A stretch of DNA of 64,000 bases from Pseudomonas sp. Leaf48 (GTDB lineage Bacteria; Pseudomonadota; Gammaproteobacteria; Pseudomonadales; Pseudomonadaceae), in assembly GCF_001421885.1 (NCBI RefSeq), contig NZ_LMLH01000023.1:240407-304406 (forward strand), in the 5' to 3' direction. A model generated the notes under the pieces. That model saw only the letters and a list, made by a program, of their open reading frames with translations, made no database searches and was not told the origin of the DNA. Both the position numbers and the translations under genes were made by a program. Within the stretch, counting starts at the first letter, position 1. Each line of letters begins with the position of its first letter. Shown one piece after another: positions 25,259 through 36,100 of this stretch.

Positions 25259-26308
25259 ATGGGTCAATTTTCAATGAAAGGTCTTGTCCGAAGTGCCAGC
25301 CTTACCGACTATGCGGAAACTGCCCGTTCGTTGAACGTCGAGCCCATGCAGCAATTGCGTCAAGTCGGCCTGGATCCGCGCTGTCTGCTGCAGCCGGACC
25401 TGAAAATTTCCATCGATGCAGTGGCACGCTTGCTCGACAGTTCCGCGCGGGAGGCCGGTGTGGAAGATTTCGGCCTGCGCATGGCGCAAAGCCGCAAAGC
25501 CTCCAATCTCGGACCCCTGGCACTGTTATGGCGCGAACCCACGCTGCGTTCGGCCTTGAAGGCACTCCAGGAGTTCCTCTATCTGCACAACCAAGGGCTG
25601 GTCCTGAATATCGAGGAAAGTGCCGGCGTGGCGGTGTTAAGGCTTGAACTGGTGACGGTCAGCCACTTGTTTGTGCGCCAGTCGGTAGAATTGGCGGTGG
25701 CCGTGACGCACCGAATGCTCAAGACGTTGCTCGGTAACCATTGGCATCCTTCAGCGGTCTGTTTCCGTCACAGCGACCCGTTGGACGATGGCCGGCATCA
25801 GCGCGTGTTTGGCACCACGGTCCAGTTCAACTGTTTGCTGGACGGCATCGTTTGCCGCACCAGTGACCTTGACCGTGCCCTGCCCAGTGCCGATGCGGAA
25901 ATGGCCTGCCACGTCCATCAGTACCTGAAAAGTATTCACGAAGATTCCCGGACCGCCCTGCTGGAGCAGGTGCACCAGATGATCTGGACGCTGTTGCCTA
26001 CCGGGCGCTGCTCGGTAGAACAGGTGGCCGCCCACCTGGGACGCGACAGGCGCACCCTGCACCGCCAGCTCACGCGCGAGGGTGAGACGTTCTCTTCGCT
26101 GCTCGAGCAGGTCCGCAGGGAACTGGCGACACGTTACCTGGCCAATCCCCACCATCCGTTGAGCGAGATTGCAGGTGTTCTTGGCTTTTCCGAGTTGAGC
26201 GCTTTTTCCCGTTGGTTCAGCCGGCTCTTCGACTGCAGTCCTTCGTCCTGGAGAAACCGGCCTTCTGCGATCGCCGCAAGCAAGCCAACACCTCAGTTGT
26301 TCAACTAG
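25259..26308 (+). CDS. Second AraC-family regulator (OruR-like)
   Basis: This 349-residue regulator has the same layout as the AraC protein at 17430: an N-terminal PF12625-type ligand domain (MGQFSMKGLVRSASLTDYAE and FGLRMAQSRKASNLGPLALL) and a C-terminal double helix-turn-helix (SVEQVAAHLGRDRRTLHRQL, then PLSEIAGVLGFSELSAFSRW). The shared MG-F- opening supports the start at 25259. It is divergent from the CMD-like gene, the probable target. The last 8 bases overlap the convergent trmK gene. The direct repeat seen twice in this island is not visible in its own promoter, suggesting that the two AraC proteins recognise different sites. Confidence 0.87.
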   Translation: MGQFSMKGLVRSASLTDYAETARSLNVEPMQQLRQVGLDPRCLLQPDLKISIDAVARLLDSSAREAGVEDFGLRMAQSRKASNLGPLALLWREPTLRSALKALQEFLYLHNQGLVLNIEESAGVAVLRLELVTVSHLFVRQSVELAVAVTHRMLKTLLGNHWHPSAVCFRHSDPLDDGRHQRVFGTTVQFNCLLDGIVCRTSDLDRALPSADAEMACHVHQYLKSIHEDSRTALLEQVHQMIWTLLPTGRCSVEQVAAHLGRDRRTLHRQLTREGETFSSLLEQVRRELATRYLANPHHPLSEIAGVLGFSELSAFSRWFSRLFDCSPSSWRNRPSAIAASKPTPQLFN

Positions 26309-27002
26309 AGGCCAACAGTTCGGTGATCCACCGGGCCTGGAGGGCGATGTCTTGCACCTTCTCTTCGGGCACGGCCTGTCGCGCCCGGGCAAAGTGCGTC
26401 AGGGTCCGTTGCTTCAGGCGCAGCATGCGCTGCCACTTGGCCAGGAACGCCGGGCTGCGCTCTTGCATCTGCAGAGGGCCGAAGTACAACTGCTCGGCGC
26501 TGTACACCACCGGGCCGGTACGTTCGGCAACGATGATTTCGTAGTAGAAACGGTTTTCCTGCAGCAGTTCCTCCAAGAGGATGCAGTAGCCGTTTTCCAT
26601 CAACCATTGGCGCAGTGGCTGCTCGCCGCCGTTGGGCTGCAGGACCAGGCGTTCCTGGCCGCTCAGGTGTGACTTGCCGCTGTCGAGTATGTCGCGGATG
26701 GTCTCGCCGCCCATGCCACAGATGCTGACCGCGGTGACCCCGTCTGACGGTTCGATCGCCGCCAGCCCATTGGCCAGGCGCACGGTGATGTGCTTCTCCA
26801 GGCCGTTCTCGCGCACGGTGCGCTGCGCCGCGCTGAATGGCGTCAATGCCACCTCCCCGGCCACCGCAGACACGATGGCGTCACGACGCAACAACGCCAC
26901 CGGCAGGTAACCGTGATCCGAGCCGATATCGGCCAGGCGCGCCCCCGCCGGCACATGCGCGGCCACGCGCTCCAGGCGCATGGACAATGTCTGTTCGTTC
27001 AA
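26301..27002 (-). CDS. trmK: tRNA (adenine-N1)-methyltransferase, TrmK family
   Basis: This 233-residue Rossmann-fold methyltransferase has the SAM motif ADIGSDHGYLPVALL (residues about 24-38), the second motif AVAGEVALTPFSAAQRT and the family-typical SICGMGGETI (about 93-102). In Bacillus TrmK methylates A22 of tRNA at N1. The pseudomonad member is a clear homologue by motif and length, but its tRNA target is untested. It overlaps the 3' end of the AraC gene by 8 bases in convergent orientation. Confidence 0.85.
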   Translation of the reverse strand: MNEQTLSMRLERVAAHVPAGARLADIGSDHGYLPVALLRRDAIVSAVAGEVALTPFSAAQRTVRENGLEKHITVRLANGLAAIEPSDGVTAVSICGMGGETIRDILDSGKSHLSGQERLVLQPNGGEQPLRQWLMENGYCILLEELLQENRFYYEIIVAERTGPVVYSAEQLYFGPLQMQERSPAFLAKWQRMLRLKQRTLTHFARARQAVPEEKVQDIALQARWITELLASS

Positions 27003-27121
27003 CTGCTGCCCCTTTTCAACGCGAACGTCCGCCAGCGTTGGCCGGATCGGGGGCGATTGTGTCGAGCAATGCCGTTTATTTCAAATTTATGCGACCCGGC
27101 CCCCAGGCAATTTTCCAGACC

Positions 27122-30100
27122 TCAACCGTGAGTCTGCGCAGCGGGATCCGGCATCGGCATGACTGGCACATCCGCCAGACTCGCATCGATGTACGCCAAA
27201 TCCATCGGCTCGGGCGTTGCAGTACCTGGGTACAAGGGGCTATCCGGTGGCGGCTGGTCATGTGGCGATTGCGCCGGTTCCGGAGTGCTGAGGTGCGCCG
27301 AATCCACACCGCCAAGTTGCAGATACACCTCGACTGTCGGTAATACCGGGGCACCTGCATATTCGGCCAATTTGCTGTCGCCAGGCACCTCGCCCCCAGC
27401 CGCCAAAGAATCAGTCTCGGTATGGGTAAATTGCAGGTAGTGATCCAGCGGCGATGGCTGGGTCGTTGTAGCGTTCGCCAAATCACCAGCGCTTGTTTGC
27501 TGTACCGTCACGTCCGTAGTTGGCTCCGCGGCCTTGGCGTCGAGTGCGTATGCCGAGGGCGCGACAGCCAAATTGGCCAGAGGGACCTCCATGCTTGTTG
27601 TATCGTCGCCATCGGCCGCACTCAGGATGCCGGGGTCGGGTACAGCGTCGACGCCGTTCAGGGTGATAGTCACATTGTGCGTGGTGCCATCGGCACTACT
27701 GACCGTGAAGGACTCGGTCAGTTGTTCGCCTTCGGCCAATTGCTGCACGGCAACCTGGGTGTTGTCGGCGCTGTAGTGCCAGGCGCCACTGGCGTCGATG
27801 GTCAGCGAACCGTAAGCACCCACTAGCGCGTCCGCACCGGTATGCGCTACGAACGACGCTTCGTTGTTGTCGGGGTCGCTGATGGTGAGCTGCCCTGCGG
27901 TTTCCAGTTGGCCGCTCGCACTCTGATCCTCGGTGACGCTGCCACTGTCCACCCCGGCAATCACTGCCTCCTGGTTGGTGCCGGTCAGGGTGATGGTCAG
28001 CGTCTGCGTGGCGCTGCCGCCGTGGTTGTCAGTGACGGTCAGCGCGATACTCAGGGTTTGCGTCTCCCCCGCCACCAGCCTTTGGTACGTCGGGTGGCCC
28101 GGATCGAAATGGTAGGTGCCATCGGGGCTGATGCTGAAACCGTCGACCGTGGCATCGCTGCTGTAGGTCAACGTATCGCCGGTATCCAGGTCCGTCGCCC
28201 TGGCATGGCCGGTGATGGCTGCGTCGCCTTCGGCAGCTGTCTCGCCCACGAGCACACTCATCACCGGCAGGTCGTTACTGCCGGTCAGCGTGATGACCAG
28301 GTTCTGCGTCGCTTTCGCGCCCTGGCTGTCGGTAACGGTCATCGGAATGATCAGTACCTGGGTCGCGCCTTCGGCGAGGTGCTGCCAGGCCGCATCGGAC
28401 GGGTCGAAGCTGTAACTGCCATCGGCGTTCAAGGTAAAACCTGCGACGCTCGAGGTGCTGCTGTAGAGCAGCGTGTCGCCCGTGTCGGTATCACTGCCGA
28501 GCAACTGGCCAGTCACCTTGGCTCCGTCTTCCACCGCGTTCTGCGCGGTGAGCGCGCTCAGCACCGGCACATCGTTGGTGCCGTGCACCGTCACGCTGAT
28601 CTGGTACGGCGTACCGTCGGCGCTGGTCAGGTTGACATGATCGGTCAGGGTCGCGCCCTGGCCCAGTTGTTGAATGGCTTGCTGGGCATTGTCCGCCGAG
28701 TAGCGCCAGGTGCCGTCACTGTTCAGCTCCAGGGTGCCATAGGCGCCCTGTACGGTCTGCGCGGTGAGAATGCCTTCGCCGGTGTCGACGTCGGTCAGGC
28801 GGATCTGCCCGGAAACCACCAGTTGGCCTGCGCTGACATTCTGGTCCTCGGTGAGGTCGCCAGTGCGTTGTCCGCTGATGATGGCGGCATCGTTGGTGCC
28901 GTGGACGTCGATGGTAATGACCTGCGTGACTTCGCCACCGTGTTGGTCCCTGCCGTGAGCGGTGAAAGTCTCACTAACGACTTGCCCCTCCTGCAGCGCC
29001 TGCACCTGGGGCGAGTTGCCATTGAGCACGTAGCTCCAGGTGCCATTGGCGGACATCGTAAAACGGCCATAGGCGCCAGCGGTGTTCATGCCGGTCCACT
29101 GCGTGGTGTCACCGCTATCCACGTCGGTGGTGGTCAATTGGCCATGGGCTTCGACGGTGGTGTCTTCCGTGGTGCTGCCACGCACGTCGCCGGCCACCAC
29201 GGGCAGGTCGTTACTTCCGTAGATGGTAATGACCACATCTTTGCCCACCGAGACGCCGCTGCCGTCGATTGCCGTGACATGGAAGGTCTCGGTGAGGCTG
29301 GCACCGGCATTGAGTGCCTTGACGGATGGATTGAGCCCATCGAGTGTGTAGACCCAGCGGCCATCGCTTGCGATCTCGAAATGGCCGAGTGCGCTGTCCA
29401 CAGCCTGCGGTTCGATCGTCGCGACATCGCCGGTATCCGGATCGCTCGCGATCAGCTTGCCAGTGGCCTGCACTTGGCTGCGATCGGTAACGGAACCACT
29501 GATAGCGCCGTTGATCACCGGCGCATCGTTAACCCCGCTCACCACCAGATGGATCCGCTCCAGGGCGATATGGCCGTTGCTGTCTCTGACCTGCACGGTG
29601 AAGGTGTCTGTGAGCTGCTGGCCCGCAGCGAGGCTTTTCAGTGCGGTGTTGGCAGCGGCCTGGTCCAGCTGGTAGTGCCAGCTGCCGTCCGCTTCGATCG
29701 ACAACGTGCCGGCCTGGCCGTGCGCGCTCGACACCATGCTGAAGCTGAAGGTATCGCCAATATCCGGATCGTCGATCGATATCTTGCCGCTCAGCACTTC
29801 CTTGGCACCGGGCTGGGCGATGCCTTCAATGACACTGGGGACCATCGGGCCATCGGCCGTGCCATGCACCGTAACGAGGACTTCATGGGACACTGTCGCG
29901 CCTTGACCGTCGGTGGCATTGACCAGGAAACGCTCGACGACGGACTCGCCGGCATTGAGGTATTGCGCCTTGGCATTGTCGAGGTGGTAGGTCCAGTCGC
30001 CTTTGTCGTCGATGCTGAAGTCGCCGAGCAGGCCTGTGCCCTGCTGAACGCTCCAGGTCGCACTGTCGCCGGTATTGAGGTCTCGCGCCGCGAGACTGCC

Positions 30101-33100
30101 AACGGCGGTGAGTTGCTGGTCCTCGATCGTCGTGCCCGTATCCACTCCAACGATGTGTGGCGTGTCGTTGGTGCCATTGATCGTCACAGTGAACTGTGTC
30201 TGCACCTTGTTGCCACTGGCGTCGACGCCGTGGACGTTGAAATACTCCTGGACGGACTGTCCGAGATTGAGCGCCTGAACCTGCAGCGCGTCGTTATGCA
30301 GGTTATAGACCCACGATCCGTCGGGCCCCAGGGTAAGGACACCGAAGGTGCCGTTGACGGGCGTTACTTGCCAGGTGACCGGGCTGCCTTCGGGCGATGC
30401 GCCGACCAATTGGCCAGAACGTACGATGGAAACATCTTCGGTCACACTGACACTGACCGACGGCAGGGTCAGCGGCGGCGTACCGCCACCACCGCCGCCA
30501 GCGCCTGTGTCTGGATCGGGCGGCGCGTTGGCGGGCTGGGTGCCGACCACGGTGACATTGACGAAGCACTCTGCGCTGGCGCCGTGGTTGTCGGTCAGTT
30601 GCACACGAAAGCTGTCAATCCTCTGCTCTCCAGGCTGCAACGCCTTGGTGTCGGCGTCGTTGATGTCGAGCGTGTAGGTCCAGCGGCCGTAATCATCGAG
30701 TGTCAGCGTACCGTACACACCGTGCCCCTCACTGAGGCTCCAGGTGGTGCTGTCGATCTGGTCCGGGTCTTGGCCGACCAGCCGTCCGGATGCGGTTTGC
30801 GAGATGAACTCGAACACCACGCCGGTGGCGACGCCACTGATGAGCGGCGCATCGTTGGTACCATGCACCGTGACCGTAACCGGCCGGTAAGTGACACCGC
30901 CGTTCTGGTCGAGCGCCGCGATAGTGAAGGTTTCAGTGGCTGTCTGTCCCTGGGCCAGGGCCTGAACGTACGCCTGGGAGTTGTACAGCTGGTAGATCCA
31001 CTGCCCATCGGTATTCAGCGAGAACTGACCGTAGGCGCCGGCGTACTGATTCTCCTCGAAGCTCGTCTGGTCGCCGCTGTCCACATCCCGGGCAATGAGG
31101 CTCCCGGTGACGCTGTCCATCTGGTCTTCAGTGATGTCGGCGCTGTCGACGCCACTGATAACCGGAGCATCATTGTGGCCGCGAACCGTGATGGTGATGT
31201 CCTTGAAGTCAGTCAAACCATGCGAGTCAGTGACCTGGACGCGGAACGTCTCGGTTGCGCTGGCGCCCTCACCCAAGGCATCGACCGTGGCCGAGCCCGC
31301 GTCGAGCTGATAAGTCCAGACGCCCTGCGCGTTGAGGATCAGCGTACCGAGCTGTCCATGGGGGTCGCCAACCACTGCCCAGTTCGCGGTATCGCCGCTG
31401 TCCACATCCCCTGGCAGCAACTGCCCACTGACACGGGTGGCGATGTCCTCGGTCACTTCGCCGCTGCTGGTCCCGCCGATGTGCGGGCCGTCATTGGTGC
31501 CGTGTACCTGCACCTGGATAGTGGCGGAACTGCGCTCGCCAGCCGCATCAGTGATATTGACGACGAAGCGCTCAACGACTGTCGCGCCCTGGGCCAGCCT
31601 GTCTGCTTTGGTGTGATCGAGCGTATAGGTCCAATGCCCGCTCTGATCGAGCGTCAGCGTGCCGTAGCTGCCCACGCTCTGTCCGATAAAACCGTCGATC
31701 GACCAGGACAGGGGGTCGCCAATGTCCGTGTCCCCACTGGCAATGGTCCCTTGGGCTGTGGTCGCGCCGATCTGGTCTTCGGTCACGTCCCCTGTGAGCG
31801 CTGGTGAATTGGGGTCGATGGCCGGGCCGTCATTGGTGCCGGTGACCTGGATAGTGACCTGTTGATCGGCATAACCACCGTGGTTGTCGCTGACGCGCAC
31901 AATGAAACTGTCTTGTGCCGAGTCGCCGGCCTTGATCGACTGAGAACGCGCTTCATCAAGGCGGTAGGTCCAACGCCCGCTCTGGTCGATACTGAGCGCG
32001 CCATAGATGCCTTGCGGGGTGAGCACCTGCCAAGCCCCCAGCTTGTCGCCCGTGTCGATGTCGCTGAATGACAGCGCACCGCTGGCGCTCATGGTCCTGT
32101 CTTCGACCACGCTACCCTGGTGGGCGCCGCTGATGCCCGGATTATCGTTGCTGCCGTTGGCCTCGATCGAGATCACCTGATTGACCGGCTTGCCAGCCCC
32201 ATCGACGCCGCGCACGGTAAAGGTCTCGGTGTGTCGCTCGCCAGCTGCCAAGGCCTGGGTCGCGGCGCGTGAGTTGTCGAGGCTGTAGTTCCAGATGCCG
32301 GTCGAAGTGTCGAACGTCAAGGCGCCGTAGGTCCCGTTACCATCGACCAGTGACCAGCTGAAGATATCACCGGTATCCGCGTCGGCATGGGTCAGGGTGC
32401 CGCCAACCACGCTCTGAGTGTCATCTTCGGTGACCGCTGCGGCGCTGCTGCCACTGATCACTGGCAGGTCATTGGCCCCGGTGATGACAATGTCCACGGT
32501 CTGCTGCGTGATGGCGCCGTGGTTGTCGGTGACGGTGGCAACGAAGCTGTCATGCACCTTCTGACCGGCCGCCAGGGCTTGGGTTGCCGTGCGGCTATTG
32601 TCCAGGGTGTAGACCCAGTTGCCGGTTAACGCATCGAGCGCCAAGGTGCCGTAGTTACCTGCGGTCGACGCCAGGCTCCAGGACAGCTGTGCGTCGGTGT
32701 CGACATCACTGGCCACCAGGCGCCCGGTGGCGCTGGATTTGGCGGCATCTTCAGTGACCGCACCTGTAATAACGGAACTCCCGCCGATCTGCGGCGCATC
32801 GTTGGTGCCCAGCAAGGTGATCGTGACCTGGTGCGCCGTGCCATCAACGCTGCGCACGGAGAAAGTGTCCGTTGCCGTCGCGCCTTCGCTCAGTTTCTGG
32901 ATTGCCGCCTGATTGTTGTTGGCGCTGTAGTGCCAGGCGCCGCTGGCATCGATCGTCAGGCTGCCATAGGTGCCCACGAGGGCGCCGGCGCCACTGCGCG
33001 GCGTGAACACCGCCTCGCCATTGTCCACGTCGCTGATGGTGAGCTGACCACCGGTTTCCAGCCTGCCGGCGGTGCCCTGATCTTCAGTGACGCTGCCGCT

Positions 33101-36100
33101 GTCCACCCCGGCGATTACCGCGCCCTGGTTGGTGCCCGTCAGGGTAATGGACAGGATTTTCGTCGCCGTGCCGCCGTGGTTGTCGGTCACCGTCACCGCA
33201 ATGTTCAGCACCTGCTGCGCACCGGCGTTCAGGCTTTGATAGGTCGCGTGGGACGGATCGAAACGGTAGCTGCCATCCGGTTCGATGCTGAAACCGTCAA
33301 CCGTCGCTGACGTGCCATAGGTGAGCGTATCGCCAGTGTCGATGTCGGTGGCAAACACCTTGCCGTTGATCGCGGCGCCGCCTTCGGTGGCCACGCGCGC
33401 GACCGGCACGCTCATTACCGGCAGGTCGTTGGTGCCGGTAATGGTAATCACCAGGTTCTGCGTGGCCGTGGCGCCGTGGTTATCGGTGACCGTCACCGGG
33501 ATGGTCAGGACCCGCTGTGCACCTTCGGCCAGTTGCTGGTAAGCCGCATCGCCGGGATTGAAGCTGTAACTGCCGTTGGCATTGAGCGTGAAGCCCGCAG
33601 GGACAGAGGTTGCGCTGTAGCTCAGGGTATCGCCGCTGTCGATATCACTCGCCGTCAGTTGCCCCGTCACCTTGGCACCGTCTTCCACCGCGTTTCGCGC
33701 ACTGATTGCGTTGAGCACCGGTGCATCGTTGGTACCGTTCAACGTGATCGTTACGCTATGCGTGGTGCCGTCGACGCTGCTAATGGTGAAGTGCTCGGTC
33801 AGCGTGGCGCCCTGCCCCAATTGCTGCAACGCCTGCTGCCCGGTGTCGGTGCTGTAGTGCCAGGCGCCGCTGGCGTCGATACTCAAGCTGCCGTAGCTGC
33901 CGGTCAGTGCCGTGGCGCCGGAGTGCTCGGTAAATACCGCCTGGTCGCTGTCCGGATCACTGATGGTCAACTGGCCGACAGCCTCCAACAGCTGGGTGCC
34001 GGGAGATACCTGGTCTTCGGTGACGCCACCGGTGTCCACGCCGGCAATGATGGCGCCCTGATTGGTGCCGGTCAGGGTGAAAGTCAGTATCTGCGTCGCC
34101 GTGCCGCCGTGGCCGTCGGTGACCGTCACCGGGATGTTCAGGGTCTGTGTCTCACCGGCATTCAAGTGCTGGTACGCGGCGTTCGCCGGGTCGAACGAAT
34201 AGGCGCCATCCGCGTTCAGGGTGAACCCCGGGACCTGCGCCAAAGTGCTGAAACCGAGGGTATCGCCGCTGTCGACATCACGGGCATCGAGCTGGCCGTG
34301 TTCCACCGCACCGCCTTCCATCACGTTCCGTGGCGGGACATTCTGCAGCAGTGGATAGTCGTTGGTACCCTGCACGCTGATGACGACATCCTGGCGAGCG
34401 GACGCGCCATGCTCGTCGGTGACCAGCACGCTGAAGCGCTCGCTGGACTGTTGTCCCTGCGCCAGGGCCTGGGTGGCCGCACGGCTGTTGTCCAGGGTGT
34501 AGATCCACTCGCCGCTGGCCCCGTCAAGGGACAAGGTGCCGTAGGTGCCAGACCCCGCCTCCAGACTCCAGCTGAGCCGGCTGCCGATATCGATGTCACT
34601 GGCGATCAGTACACCGCCCAGTGTGTTCGATGTGGCGTCTTCGCTGATCGCACCGCCAGTGATCGAACTCTGGCTGATCACCGGCGCATCGTTGGTACCG
34701 TTCAAGGTGATGTCGATGCTGTGCCGGGTGCCGTCGACGCTGGTAATGGTGAAGTGATCGGTCAGCGTGTCGCCCTGCCCCATCTGCTGGACCGCCACCT
34801 GGTTGTTGTCCGCCGCGTAATGCCAGGCGCCTGAAGCATCAATCGTCAGCACGCCATAGGCACCATTGATCCCTTCGTCGCCACTGTGGGCGACGAAGCA
34901 GGCCTCGCCGTGATCCGGATCGGTGATGCTCAACTGCCCTGTGGTTTCCAGCAGTTGAGAGTCACCGCTACCCTGGTCTTCAGTAACGCCACCGACATCC
35001 ACACCAGCGATGAGCGCACTCTGATCGGTACCGGTCAGGGTGATGGTGAGGATTTGCGTCGCCGTGCCGCCGTGGTTGTCGGTCACCGTCAACGGGATGC
35101 TCAGAATCTGCGTCTGACCGGCATTGAGGCTTTGGTAGGCTGCGTGACTCGGGTCGAAATGGTAGGTGCCGTCCGGGTCGATGCTGAAACCGTCGACTGT
35201 GACCCCAGTGCTGTAAGTCAGCACGTCACCGGTGTCGATGTCGGTGGCGACAATCTGCTCGGTGATCGCGCCGCCGCCTTCGATGGCTGTGCATGGGGTG
35301 AGCAGACTCATCACCGGCAAGTCGTTGCTGCCGGTAATCGTAATCACCAGGTTTTGCGTGGCCGCGGCGCCATGGGAGTCGGTCACCGTCACCGGGATCG
35401 AGAGAATCTGTCGTGCCCCTTCGGCCAAGTGCTGGTAAGCCGCATCGCCGGGGTCAAAGCTGTAGCTGCCGTCGGCATTGAGGCTGAAACCTGCGACTGT
35501 CGAAGACGTGCCGTAGCTGAGCGTGTCGCCGATATCCACGTCGGTGCCGACAAGCTGCCCGAAGACCTTCGCACCATCTTCGTCAGTACTTTGTTCGGCG
35601 ATGGCGCTCAATAGCGGCACATCGTTGGTACCCATCAACGTCACGCTGATCTGGTGCGTGGTGCCCTCGACGGTGGTAACGATGAAGTGTTCGGTCAGGG
35701 ACGCCCCCTGCCCCAATTGCTGCACCGCCGCCTGAGCGTTGTCTGCGCTGTAGTGCCAGGCACCACTGGCATCGATAGTCAGACTGCCGTAGCTGCCGGT
35801 TAACGCCGCTGTGTCGGCATGGCTCACAAAGTAAGCTTCGTTCTGGTCCGGATCGACGACGACCAGTTGGCCACCGGTCTCCAGCAGGTGTGTGCCGGCG
35901 CTGACGCCGTCCTCGGTAACGAGTCCGCTGTCGATGCCGGTGATCACCGCGACCTGATTGGTGCCGGTCAGGCTGAACACCAGTTGCTCGATGGCCGTGG
36001 CGCCATGGTTGTCGGTTACGGTGACCGCAATTGTGAGGGTTTGCTGTGCGCCCTCGGCAAGGTGCTGATAGGCAGCATGCCCCGGATCCATGCTGTAGCT

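Noticed and set aside
26301..26308. Overlap of the AraC and trmK genes as possible evidence of a wrong stop
   Set aside because: Both proteins end with family-typical C-termini; an 8-base convergent overlap is common in compact genomes.
27842..31807. A 1,321-codon open frame on the strand opposite the giant VCBS gene
   Set aside because: It mirrors the repeat structure of the real gene, has no ribosome site, and its translation is Arg/Val/His-rich with no recognisable domain. It exists because the repeated GC-rich codons leave few antisense stops.
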